A program made the position numbers and the translations under genes. From the NCBI RefSeq assembly GCF_045209745.1, contig NZ_CP109273.1, positions 744,001 to 808,000 of the forward strand: 64,000 nucleotides of DNA, in the 5' to 3' direction. Source of the DNA: Micromonospora sp045209745. GTDB taxonomy: Bacteria; Actinomycetota; Actinomycetes; Mycobacteriales; Micromonosporaceae. Below the pieces are notes generated by a model, which worked only from the letters and a program-made list of their open reading frames with translations, searched no databases and was not told the DNA's origin. Every line of letters begins with the position of its first letter. Position 1 is the stretch's first letter. Of this stretch, positions 41,248 to 49,932 are shown in pieces.

Positions 41248-42939
41248 TCATCGACCCCGCCGCCGTCGCCGCAGCTTCACGATGGGCAACGTGAGAATAA
41301 CAGTGAGCAGCCAGAGCACCACGACGGCGCCCCAGAGCTGTTCCTCGCCCGGCTCGGTCTCGGTGAGGAGCATGGCGAGGGTCAGCAGCACGCTGAACGC
41401 ACCCACCAGGAGGACACCCATCCCGCTGAGCACCATCGCCGGGAGCTCCCACCATGTGCTGTTGGCCCGTTCCGTGGGTTGCCGTACGACGGCCCTTGGC
41501 TGTGGGATCGCTTCTGGGGCGCGGGCCGGCATGGCGATCTGCCGGTCGCGGGGCACCTTGGCGTCGATGGCCGGGATAGCCGCCGGGTGCAGGTTGAACA
41601 GGGTGGGCTCGATGTACAGCGCGATGGCGTCCAAGCCGACGAGCTGCCGCGCGCCGTCCGGCCAGACCAGCATGGCGGAGCAGTCGTCGTACCGAACGGT
41701 CAGCGGGTTGTCGGTCCGCAGGAGGGTCACTCCGTCCACGCCGATCCGCAGCGCGGCGTTCCCTTCCTTTGACGAGTAGGTCGTGCCCTGCAGGATCTCG
41801 GTCGAGTGGGTGGGCGCGGCAACGAAGCCGGCCCAGTCGGCGGTGAGACCGCCGGGCACCATCAGCAGCGCCGACGCGGTCATCTCCCCGGCTACCTCGT
41901 GCAGGTCGGCGAGGTTGACGGCCTTCAACTCGGCCCGGTGCTCGTCGACGGTGAGGTTCGGCTCCCCGGTCAGGACGTTGAGCGCGTATGACGGCAGCCG
42001 TGCCGCGTCGACCTCGGCGATGCCGAGGAAGTCTTCCCGCTTGGCGATGGTGGCGTCCAGGTCCGCCTGCTCGATCCGCCCAACCCGCATCTTGGCCAGT
42101 ACGTCGACGAAGCCGCCGAGCACCGCGTCCTGCTTCTCCGGCAGCGCGTCGGCAAGTGCCCGCAGCGTGGCGTACCCGTCGCCGCGCGGCTCGTACCCCG
42201 TGGTGGTGGTGTAGGACAGGCCCGCCTCTTGGCGCAGCGAGCGGTACAGCTCCCGCTCCAGCACCCCGGCGAAGACGGTGGCCGCGGCGCGGCGCCGCAC
42301 CACCGAGTCGAGCACCACGGCCCGAGAGCCATTCACGAAGTACGCGGGTGTCTGCGGCAGCGCCGACGACGCAATCGGTACGGGTTGGCGGGTCCCGGCG
42401 GGCAGGGGCAGCCGCAGCCCGGCTGGCACCCGGTCACCGGCGAGCCAGAGCACCGCGTTCTCCCGGGTGAACCATCGGGCGGCCCACTCGCGCAGGTCGT
42501 CGGCAGTCAGTGCGCCCAGACCCCACTCCGGGTAGCTGGTCAGCCCGTAGTCCCGGGCACCGTGTCGCCACAGCGGGATGTCGTCGATCGCGGCGGCGCC
42601 CCGGCTACTCCACTCGGTCCGCAGGATCTCCTTCTCGACGTCCAGCCTCGCTGCCGGCAGGTCGGAAAGGTGCCCGCAGACGGCGGTGAGGAAGGCTGCG
42701 ATGTCCGTCTCGGAGCCTTGGGTGTGGAACGTGGTGAACGCCTGGGCGGTCGCGCCGTTGACGTGGTAGTCGGCCAGGCCGAGCGGCGCGAGCGCGAGGT
42801 GCTCGAGCAGGTGGGTGATGCCGGACCGGGCGAGCGTCTCGTCGGCGGTGCCGACCCGGAAGGTCAACCCGGCGCGCATTGGCCCGCCGGTGGCGGCGAG
42901 CACTGTGGGCACCCCGTCCACGTCCAGGTGCTGGATCAT
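41248..42939 (-). CDS. M16-family zinc peptidase fused to membrane spans
   Basis: This is a 563-residue protein. H43-L-L-E46-H47 is the inverted zinc motif HxxEH of M16 peptidases, with the third ligand near VEKEILRTEW (about residues 101-110). A second, inactive-type M16 half follows (LYRSLRQEAGLSYTTTTGYE). The C-terminus has two membrane spans (about residues 490-545) and a basic end, so the peptidase is tethered, probably facing the cytosol. The start overlaps the stop of the upstream gene (ATGA). Confidence 0.82.
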   Translation of the reverse strand: MIQHLDVDGVPTVLAATGGPMRAGLTFRVGTADETLARSGITHLLEHLALAPLGLADYHVNGATAQAFTTFHTQGSETDIAAFLTAVCGHLSDLPAARLDVEKEILRTEWSSRGAAAIDDIPLWRHGARDYGLTSYPEWGLGALTADDLREWAARWFTRENAVLWLAGDRVPAGLRLPLPAGTRQPVPIASSALPQTPAYFVNGSRAVVLDSVVRRRAAATVFAGVLERELYRSLRQEAGLSYTTTTGYEPRGDGYATLRALADALPEKQDAVLGGFVDVLAKMRVGRIEQADLDATIAKREDFLGIAEVDAARLPSYALNVLTGEPNLTVDEHRAELKAVNLADLHEVAGEMTASALLMVPGGLTADWAGFVAAPTHSTEILQGTTYSSKEGNAALRIGVDGVTLLRTDNPLTVRYDDCSAMLVWPDGARQLVGLDAIALYIEPTLFNLHPAAIPAIDAKVPRDRQIAMPARAPEAIPQPRAVVRQPTERANSTWWELPAMVLSGMGVLLVGAFSVLLTLAMLLTETEPGEEQLWGAVVVLWLLTVILTLPIVKLRRRRRGR

Positions 42940-43895
42940 GACTGACCACCCTTCGCGTACGCCTTGGTGCGGTACTTCGTGAAGCCTGCGGCCCCGTCGA
43001 CGTAGTCCCAGGGGTAGTCGGTGCCCAGGTTGCCGAGGGCGGTGAACTGGCTGGCGGCGGCGGTCCACTGCTCGGTCAGGCTGAACATCAGCGCGAACGC
43101 CGAGCGAACTGAGACCCAGCCCGGCCGGTCGACGAAGGCGGGGTGCAGCACGGACCGCTGTCCAGCCTGCACGATCTCGTCCACCACCGGCGTGCTGCGC
43201 AGGTACGCGGCACGCTCCCGTTCGGTGTCGAACTCGAGCCAGCGTTCGAGGTGCGCCTCGGCGATCAGGACCGCGTTCGGTGCGCCGTCCGGCGCGGCCT
43301 CGGCGCACTCCCGGGCGAAGCCGAACGCACGGTCCCAGTCGCCGCTCCACTTCGGGCAGAGCTGTTGGAGCAGGCTCGACTGCGCGGGAGCGTGGTGCGG
43401 ATGGTGCTGGGCGAGGCGGTCGTAGCGGCGGCGCGCCTCGGCCTGTCCCAGTTCGAGGCCGCGGTTGTTGGTGATCCGTTGGGTCCAGGCGGCCGCATCG
43501 TCCGGGTGCCGGGCGGTGACGTCGATGAGCACCTGCTCGGAGCGGCGCAGGTGGTCGTGGAACTTGGCGAACTGCTCGCGGCTGACGTGCTGGGCGCGGT
43601 AGGCGCTGCGGATCCGCCAGCCGGCTCGAATCAGGTAGGCGCCGAGCAGGGTGCCGGCGTGTGGATCCTCGGGGTTGTCGTCGTACGCCCGCTGGAGGAA
43701 CGCCTCGATCCCGACCTGATCGCCGGCGACCCGGACCAGCAGCGTTCGGCCGTCCGGGTCGCGGTCGGCGACCAGCGCGCGAACGGCGGGCCAATCGGCG
43801 GCGTCCAGCGCCTTACGCAGGTCGTTGACCTCGGGGTACGCGGCACCGGCGTCGAAGTTGGGTGCCAGGAGAGGGGCGGGCATGGCGGGGATCAT
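42936..43895 (-). CDS. Helical-repeat hypothetical protein, partner of the M16 peptidase
   Basis: This is a 319-residue protein with no signal peptide or membrane span. It is helix-rich, with TPR-like stretches (VNDLRKALDAADWPAVRALV; DDNPEDPHAGTLLGAYLI; AFGFARECAEAAPDGAPNAV), resembling DUF4034-type proteins. It is coupled by a 4-base overlap to the peptidase gene, so it may be an adaptor or substrate. No ribosome-binding site is obvious before the ATG at 43895. Confidence 0.62.
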   Translation of the reverse strand: MIPAMPAPLLAPNFDAGAAYPEVNDLRKALDAADWPAVRALVADRDPDGRTLLVRVAGDQVGIEAFLQRAYDDNPEDPHAGTLLGAYLIRAGWRIRSAYRAQHVSREQFAKFHDHLRRSEQVLIDVTARHPDDAAAWTQRITNNRGLELGQAEARRRYDRLAQHHPHHAPAQSSLLQQLCPKWSGDWDRAFGFARECAEAAPDGAPNAVLIAEAHLERWLEFDTERERAAYLRSTPVVDEIVQAGQRSVLHPAFVDRPGWVSVRSAFALMFSLTEQWTAAASQFTALGNLGTDYPWDYVDGAAGFTKYRTKAYAKGGQS

Positions 43896-43939
43896 AGGTG
43901 ATCAACTACGGCGGCGGCGTCCCGCTTTTTCGGTCATTC

Positions 43940-44851
43940 TCAGCCGGTCGACGCCGTCCGCAGCTCGTCCAGCACGGCTCCGGCGGCGCGCCAGCCGCTG
44001 GCGAGGGCGCCCTGGATCGATGGGCTGTCCCGGTGGTCACCGGCCACGAACAGCCTCTCCCCCAGCGCGACCGGCTTACGCAGCCGCCCCTGTGGTGGCG
44101 GCGCGGCGGGCAGCGCGTTCGGGACGGCCACGGTGGTGAGGTGGGTCCAGTCTGCGGTGGATCGGCCGTACAGCCGGGTCAACTCGGCCCGTACGGTCGG
44201 CTCCGGCGGGGCGGTCGCGCCGACCACGGAGGTGGCGACCAGGTGCCGTCCGGCGGGCGCGTAGGTCGGGGCGGCGTTGCTGAGCACCACCGTGTTGGCG
44301 ACGATCTCCCGCCGGTCGCCGTCGACGAGCAGGATCGGCTCGGTCAGCGGCGGCTCGGGCGCGCTGTGGTAGTAGGTGGTGTAGCTGTGCATGCGTACCG
44401 TCGCCAGGGCCGGCAGCAGCGCGGACGCGGCGGGCGGGTCGACGGCGACCACGACGGCCCGGCAGTGGATGTCGCCGGCCTGGGTGCGGACCCGGCCGGG
44501 GGTGACCTCCGCGACCGGGGTGTCCAGGTCGAGCAGGTCGGCCGGCAGCGGGTCGGCGATGGCCCGGGGCAGCCCGGCCATCCCCTCGGCGGGCAGGCCG
44601 ATCCGGCCGCGGGCGAAGGAGCGCAACACCATCGCCAGTACGTGGCTGGAGGTGGACAGCTCCCGATCGATGAACACACCGGACAGGAACGGTCGCAGCA
44701 GTTCCTCGATGATGGCGTCGGAGAGGCCCGCCCGGCGCAGCGCCGTCTCGGCGCTGGTCTCCGGCGCGGCGAGCAGCCGGGACGTGGGCAGGGTGGTGCA
44801 GCCGACGATGACCACGTCGGTCTCAGCCGGCGTGGCGCGCCTCCCGCTCAC
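43940..44851 (-). pseudogene. Flavin oxidoreductase (phytoene-desaturase/amine-oxidase type) lacking its FAD-binding part
   Basis: The frame starts ATPAETDVVIVG, the first strand of a Rossmann fold, but the expected GxGxxG and the next 120 residues or so are absent. It jumps to TSRLLAAPETSAETALRRAGLS. The rest is intact: FLSGVFIDRELSTSSHVLAMVLRSF, GLPAEGMAGLPRAIA and the C-terminal FVAGDHRDSPSIQGALASG flavin contact. The reading frame is kept across the junction, so the gene looks internally deleted in frame. The protein cannot bind FAD normally. The GTG at 44851 overlaps the upstream transporter gene. Confidence 0.65.
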
Positions 44852-46940
44852 CGTTCGCCCGGGACAACCGGCCCGGCCACCAGATCTTCGGCCCGATGTC
44901 GTACGCCAGTGCGGGCACCAGCAGCGACCGGACGATGATCGTGTCGATCAGTACCCCGATCGCGACCGCGGTACCCAACTCGACCAGCACCACCAGTGGC
45001 AGGACGGCGAGGGCGGAGAAGGTCGCGGCGAGCACGATGCCGGCGGAGGTGATCACCCCGCCGGTGACGGCGAGGCCGGCGAGCACACCGGCGCGGGCGC
45101 CGCGCTTGACCGACTCCTCGCGGACCCGGCTCATCAGGAAGATGTTGTAGTCGATGCCGAGCGCGACCAGGAAGACGAACGCGAACAGCGGGAACGACGA
45201 GTCCACGCCGGGGAAGTCGAAGACGTCGCGGAACAGCAGCGCGCAGAGGCCGAGGGTGGCCCCGAAGCTGAGCACCACGGTGGCGATCAGGAGCACCGGG
45301 GCGAGCAGTGCCCGCAGCAGCAGGGCCAGGATGACCGCGATGACCACCAGCACCACCGGGATGATGACGTTCTGGTCGCGCTTCGCGGCGTCGGAGGTGT
45401 CCACGTTGATCGCGGTGAAGCCGCCGACCACCGCGTCCGCGCCGGGCACCCGGTGTACGGCCACCCGCAGCTCGCGGATGGTCCGCTCGGCACCGTCGCT
45501 GTCGGGCGGGTCGGCCAGGGTCGCCTCCAGTTGCACCCGCCCGTCGACGACTCTCGGTGTGGCGTTCGGTTTGGGTGGGCCGGTCTGCGGGCCCGCGGTG
45601 AGCGGGCGAACCTCGGCGACGCCGGGTACGCCCTGTGCCACCTGGGCGACCTGCCGGGCGGTCTGCTCGGTGGTGAAGATGGTGGCCGGGCTGCCCGTGC
45701 CGGCCGGGTAGTGCCGGGAGATCACCTTCTGGCCGTCGACCGAGTCGGTGCGTTGGGTGAACAGGTCGGACTGGCCGAGGGTGGTGGCGCCGAGCTGGGT
45801 GAGGCCGAGCGTGAGGATGGCCAGTACGACCGCGGTGCTCAACCAGATCGGTCGGGCGTGCCGGGCCACGAAGCCGGCGATGCGGCTCCAGATGCCGTGC
45901 TCGGCTCGTGGGTCGGCCTGATCCTCGGGGGGCCGTCGGGGCCAGAACGCCCACCGACCGCCGAGCACCAGCAGCGCGGGCAGGAAGGTGAGCATCACCA
46001 GCAGGGTCGCGGCGATCCCGATGGCGGCGACCGGGCCGAGCGCCCGGTTGGAGTTGAGGCTGGACAGCAGCAGGCAGAGCAGGCTGACGATGACCGTGCC
46101 GCCGGAGGCGATGATGGCCGGTGCGGCGCCCTTCCACGCGGTGCGCATGGCGTCCCAGGGGCGGTCGTGGCGGTGCAGCTCCTCCCGGTAGCGGGCGATC
46201 ATCAGCAACGCGTAGTCGGTGCCCGCGCCGAAGACCAGCACGGTGAGGATGCCCTGGGCCTGCCCGTTGAGCTTGACCACGTCCGCGTCGGCGAGCAGGT
46301 AGACGAAGACCGAGGCGAGGGCGTACGACATCCCGGCGGCGAGCAGCGGAAAGATCCACAGCACCGGGCTGCGGTAGACGACCAGCAGGATGATCAGCAC
46401 CACGACCAGGGTGACCAGCAGCAGTGGCCCGTCGATGGCGGAGAAGACCTCGATCAGGTCGGCGAGCAGGCCGGCAGGGCCGGAGACGTCCACGGTGAGC
46501 CCGTCCCGGTCACCGCCGGTGATGTCACGGAGCTGTTTGACGACCGTGCCGATCTTTTCCCCCTCGGCGTCGTCCACCGGCACGACGACCTGGAGTGCCT
46601 GGCCGTCCTCGCTGGGGATGGGCGGGGGCAGCGGGGTGACCACTCCGGGTAGTTGGGCGAACCGGGCGGCGTCGGCGCTCACCCGCTGCCGGTCCGCGTC
46701 GGTGATCCCGGAGGGCCGCTCGTAGACGACGAGAGCCGGGGTGGTCTGCCGGTCGACGAACTCGCCGGCGAGGTCCTGGGCGCGGGTCGCCTCGGCGTGG
46801 GTGGGCAGGAAGGCGGCGTTGTCGTTGGTGGCCACCTCGCTGAGGCGCCCGGCGTACGGCCCGGCCACGCCGCCGATGACCAGCCAGGCCAGCACGACCG
46901 CCACCGCGATCAGCGTGGCCCTGCCGCCTCGTCCGGACAT
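44823..46940 (-). CDS. MMPL-family RND transporter
   Basis: This is a 705-residue inner-membrane exporter with about 12 spans in two halves. Each half opens with one span and a large extracytoplasmic loop. The transmembrane signatures FGAGTDYALLMIARYREEL and LGIDYNIFLMSRVREE (proton-relay Asp and following Tyr) are those of MMPL/ActII-3 proteins that export lipids or polyketides. The ATG at 46940 is placed after GAGGTGAG; a GTG two codons upstream is possible. It overlaps the damaged oxidoreductase gene downstream. Confidence 0.92.
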   Translation of the reverse strand: MSGRGGRATLIAVAVVLAWLVIGGVAGPYAGRLSEVATNDNAAFLPTHAEATRAQDLAGEFVDRQTTPALVVYERPSGITDADRQRVSADAARFAQLPGVVTPLPPPIPSEDGQALQVVVPVDDAEGEKIGTVVKQLRDITGGDRDGLTVDVSGPAGLLADLIEVFSAIDGPLLLVTLVVVLIILLVVYRSPVLWIFPLLAAGMSYALASVFVYLLADADVVKLNGQAQGILTVLVFGAGTDYALLMIARYREELHRHDRPWDAMRTAWKGAAPAIIASGGTVIVSLLCLLLSSLNSNRALGPVAAIGIAATLLVMLTFLPALLVLGGRWAFWPRRPPEDQADPRAEHGIWSRIAGFVARHARPIWLSTAVVLAILTLGLTQLGATTLGQSDLFTQRTDSVDGQKVISRHYPAGTGSPATIFTTEQTARQVAQVAQGVPGVAEVRPLTAGPQTGPPKPNATPRVVDGRVQLEATLADPPDSDGAERTIRELRVAVHRVPGADAVVGGFTAINVDTSDAAKRDQNVIIPVVLVVIAVILALLLRALLAPVLLIATVVLSFGATLGLCALLFRDVFDFPGVDSSFPLFAFVFLVALGIDYNIFLMSRVREESVKRGARAGVLAGLAVTGGVITSAGIVLAATFSALAVLPLVVLVELGTAVAIGVLIDTIIVRSLLVPALAYDIGPKIWWPGRLSRANGEREARHAG

Positions 46941-47056
46941 CCGCACTCACCTCATGGATCGACGCATCAATCGACGCAGCAGGATCCTGGGTCGACATCG
47001 ACCATCCTGCCGGGCGAGCAGGTCGAGGGAGTGCGAAACCGGGCCCCAGACACGAA

Positions 47057-47087
47057 AACGCCCGTCGGCGTACTGCCGACGGGCGTT
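47057..47087 (-). terminator. Terminator of tRNA-Asn
   Basis: A perfect 13-bp stem (AACGCCCGTCGGC with its complement, loop of 5) lies 12 bases past the tRNA 3' end and is followed on the minus strand by TTTTCG, a good rho-independent terminator. Confidence 0.85.
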
Positions 47088-47098
47088 GGGTGGAGAAG

Positions 47099-47171
47099 CT
47101 CCCCCGATTGGACTCGAACCAATAACCTGCCGGTTAACAGCCGGCTGCTCTGCCAATTGAGCTACAGGGGA
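47099..47171 (-). tRNA. tRNA-Asn (anticodon GTT)
   Basis: The cloverleaf is complete: acceptor TCCCCTG/CGGGGGA, D arm AGCTCAATTGGCAGAGC, anticodon loop CTGTTAA, T arm ATTGGTTCGAGTCCAAT. The CCA end is not encoded. Confidence 0.95.
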
Positions 47172-47465
47172 CCGTGCACCGCGCGACTCCGGATCTCACC
47201 GATGCCGTGCGACGGGACAAGAGTACAGGACATTCCCCGGTGGTGGTCCAGTGGGTTCCACCCCACCGGCGGATGATCAAGACCCCCAGGTCAGGACCGC
47301 GATGCATTGATAATCGGGGTAAATCGCCATCCGGACACAAGCATGCTTGAGCGGAGAGCAGGATGGGTAGTTAGCTGCGGACAGAGGACGCAGGCGCGGA
47401 TTGGTCGCCTTCCGACGGGGCAACTCGGCGGAGGTGATCGCGCGTCAGGTACGGAAGGAGCCGCC

Positions 47466-47876
47466 ATGCGCGGAAAGATCATGTTTCTTGGCGGGCTGGC
47501 TGCGGGATTCGTCCTGGGCGCCCGTGCCGGCCGGGAAAAGTACGAGGAGCTCGTTGTTCGGGGCCGCAAGGTGCTCGACCACCCGACCGTGCAGGAGGCG
47601 GCCGGGGTCGCGCAGGCCCAGGCCAACAAGTTCTACAGCGAGGGTAAGGACAAGCTCGGCCAGACCAAACTGGGCGAGAAGCTGGGCACCGGCAACGGCA
47701 ACGGCAGCACCGGCAAGCAGGAGCTGACCGCCGCCGACGACGCGTTCGCCGGCACCCCCGCCACCGTGGGCGCCAAGACGAGCACCAGCACGGTCGGCAC
47801 GACCTCCGGGTCGCCGTCGTCCACCACCCCCCGCACCAAGCCGTCCGGCTCGGGCACGAACGCCAGCACGCTCTGA
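47466..47876 (+). CDS. YtxH-like small membrane-associated protein
   Basis: This is a 136-residue protein. The short hydrophobic N-terminus (GKIMFLGGLAAGFVLGARAG) followed by REKYEELVVRGRKV and amphipathic repeats is the YtxH-type pattern. The last 50 residues are a Ser/Thr/Gly-rich low-complexity tail. The ATG follows GGAAGGAG. Proteins of this type are often stress-related, but the function is unknown. A strong hairpin follows. Confidence 0.72.
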   Translation: MRGKIMFLGGLAAGFVLGARAGREKYEELVVRGRKVLDHPTVQEAAGVAQAQANKFYSEGKDKLGQTKLGEKLGTGNGNGSTGKQELTAADDAFAGTPATVGAKTSTSTVGTTSGSPSSTTPRTKPSGSGTNASTL

Positions 47877-47890
47877 CCAATCGCACGTCG

Positions 47891-47922
47891 ACGGGCCGGT
47901 CGCCGCAGGGCGACCGGCCCGT
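47891..47922. terminator. Bidirectional hairpin between convergent genes
   Basis: A perfect 14-bp stem (ACGGGCCGGTCGCC, loop GCAG) sits 14 bases after the plus-strand stop and 18 bases before the end of the minus-strand gene, serving both. Confidence 0.75.
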
Positions 47923-47940
47923 GGTCTGTCCGGGGTCCGG

Positions 47941-48948
47941 TCAGTCCTTGCTGCTGAACGCCGCGTCGAAGGCGGCGGTCGGAGCGTCGAAGGCGAGCCG
48001 GCGGACGAACTGCAGCGCCTCCGGGGCACCGATCAGCCGGTCCATCCCGGCGTCCTCCCACTCGACCGAGATCGGGCCGGTGTAGCCGATCGCGTTCAAC
48101 GCGCGGAAGCAGTCCTCCCAGGGCACGTCGCCGTGCCCGGTGGAGACGAAGTCCCACCCGCGGCGCAGGTCGGCCCAGGGCAGGTGCGAGGCGAGCCGGC
48201 CACGCCGGCCATCTCCGGTGCGGACCTTGGCGTCCTTGCAGTCCACGTGGTAGATCCGGTCGGCGAAGTCGAAGATGAAGTTCACCGGGTCCAGCTCCTG
48301 CCAGACGAAGTGCGACGGGTCCCAGTTCAGCCCGAACGCGGGCCGGTTGCCGATCGCCTCCAGCGTCCGCTTCGTCGTCCAGTAGTCGTACGCGATCTCA
48401 CTCGGGTGCACCTCGTGCGCGAACCGCACCCCCACCTCGTCGAACACGTCGAGGATCGGGTTCCACCGGTCGGCGAAGTCCTGGTAGCCGCGCTCGATCA
48501 TCGACGGCGACACCGGCGGGAACATCGCCAGGGTGTGCCAGATCGACGAACCGGTGAAGCCGACGACCGTCTTCACCCCGAGCTTCGCCGCCGCCCGCGC
48601 GGTGTCCTTGATCTCCTCGGCGGCCCGCTGGCGGACCCCCTCGGGCTCCCCGTCGCCCCAGATCCGAGCCGGCAGGATGTCCTGGTGCCGCTCGTCGATC
48701 GGGTGGTCGCACACCGCCTGACCAACCAGGTGGTTGGAGATCGTGAAGACCTCAAGGTTGTGCTTCGCGAGGGTCTCGCGCTTGCGCTCGACGTACGAGT
48801 CGTCGGCGAGCGCCTTGTCGACCTCGAAGTGGTCGCCCCAGCAGGCGATCTCCAGACCGTCGTAGCCCCACTCGGAGGCGAGCCGGCAGACCTCCTCGAA
48901 CGGCAGGTCGGCCCACTGGCCGGTGAAGAGCGTGATGGGTCGCGCCAT
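47941..48948 (-). CDS. Sugar phosphate isomerase/epimerase (AP endonuclease 2-like TIM barrel)
   Basis: This is a 335-residue TIM-barrel protein starting MARPITLFTGQWADLPFEEV. Likely metal ligands sit in VRFAHEVHPSEIAYD (Glu/His), FGLNWDPSHFVWQ (Asp/His), YHVDCKDAKV and PISVEWEDAGMDR (Glu). GGAGAAGA precedes the ATG. Proteins of this group act in inositol or uncommon sugar breakdown and often accompany ThuA-type genes such as the one at 49933, about 1 kb upstream on the same strand. The exact substrate is unknown. Confidence 0.86.
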   Translation of the reverse strand: MARPITLFTGQWADLPFEEVCRLASEWGYDGLEIACWGDHFEVDKALADDSYVERKRETLAKHNLEVFTISNHLVGQAVCDHPIDERHQDILPARIWGDGEPEGVRQRAAEEIKDTARAAAKLGVKTVVGFTGSSIWHTLAMFPPVSPSMIERGYQDFADRWNPILDVFDEVGVRFAHEVHPSEIAYDYWTTKRTLEAIGNRPAFGLNWDPSHFVWQELDPVNFIFDFADRIYHVDCKDAKVRTGDGRRGRLASHLPWADLRRGWDFVSTGHGDVPWEDCFRALNAIGYTGPISVEWEDAGMDRLIGAPEALQFVRRLAFDAPTAAFDAAFSSKD

Positions 48949-49159
48949 TGTTCTTCTCCCCTGTTGTGATGGGGATTCCTTGTGCGGACCAGGGCGAGGG
49001 TGACCGGACGTACGCGGCACCGGGGCAGTCACCGGTGGGTGCGGAACACACCTGGGCCCGGCGGGTTGCGCCTCCCACCGGGTCACCGGCCACCAGCACG
49101 GTCGCCGCCCCCACCCTATTTCCGCAGCACCCCATCGCGGAAGCCCCGTAGCCGGATCA

Positions 49160-49660
49160 TCATTCGGCCAGCTCCTCGGGCGCGGGCAGAACGGCCCGCA
49201 CGGTGAAGCCGCCACCGGCGCGCGGGCCGGCGGAAAACGTGCCGCCGAGGCGCTCGGCACGCCCACGCACCGCGAGCAGCTCCTGCCCGGCACCCCGGAC
49301 GGCCCCGTCGGGCAGCCCGGCGATGCCCTCGTCGCGTACCTCGATGGTGATGCCGGTGGTGTCGTAGCGCAGGCGGACCGCGACCGGCGCGCCCGGGGCG
49401 TGCCGGCGCGCGTCGGCCAGTGACTCCTCAATGATCCGGTACGCCGCCACGTCCACCGCTTCGGGCAGCGGTCGGGGCGCTCCGGCCAGGGCCCAGCGCA
49501 CCGGCTGACCGGCGCCAAAGCCCTCGACCAGCGCGTCGAGGCGGTTCAGGCTGGGTGCTGGCCCGGTCAACGGGTCAGGCTCCTCGGCCCGGCGCAGCGC
49601 ACCGCGCAGTCGGTGCACCTGCGCCCGCACCATCCCGCGCCACCGCGCGAACTGCCCCAT
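49160..49660 (-). CDS. Short HATPase-domain protein, histidine-kinase-like
   Basis: This is a 166-residue protein from the ATG at 49660. It consists mainly of a GHKL ATP-binding domain: VAAYRIIEESLADARRHAPG is an N-box in which the usual Asn is replaced by Asp. ITIEVRDEGIAGLP is the D-x-G box, and GAGQELLAVRGRAERLGGTFSAG is the G2 region with the first Gly kept. There is no DHp helix with a phosphorylatable His, no sensor and no response regulator gene nearby. It may be a truncated NarL-type kinase or a stand-alone ATPase. Confidence 0.6.
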   Translation of the reverse strand: MGQFARWRGMVRAQVHRLRGALRRAEEPDPLTGPAPSLNRLDALVEGFGAGQPVRWALAGAPRPLPEAVDVAAYRIIEESLADARRHAPGAPVAVRLRYDTTGITIEVRDEGIAGLPDGAVRGAGQELLAVRGRAERLGGTFSAGPRAGGGFTVRAVLPAPEELAE

Positions 49661-49789
49661 GCTGGCCAAGGTACGGCAGCCGGCTGTGCGCAGGTCCGCG
49701 GCGTCCGTGCGACGCACTCGCCCGGACAATTGATCTCGGGGTGCCGCGCCGCCGGCCCGCGCGCCGGAGGGCGGGGGCGACTGATTGAG

Positions 49790-49841
49790 GTGAGCGTGAT
49801 GCCTGTGAGTCATATTTATGCCCCACAGACATCACGCTCAC
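49790..49841. repeat. 52-bp palindrome, dispersed copy 2
   Basis: The arms GTGAGCGTGATG (49790-49801) and CATCACGCTCAC (49830-49841) match exactly, with an imperfectly palindromic centre around GTCATATTTATG. It shares ends and centre with the element at 240-287 but differs in the middle of each arm, with compensating changes that keep the stem partly paired. Confidence 0.8.
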
Positions 49842-49932
49842 GAGTGCACCTGCCTCCTGCGCCGCTTCAGCCGAGCACGACGGCCTGGCGGGGCCGCCGG
49901 CCGTGAGCGGCGACCCCTCCAGGCTCAGTCGG

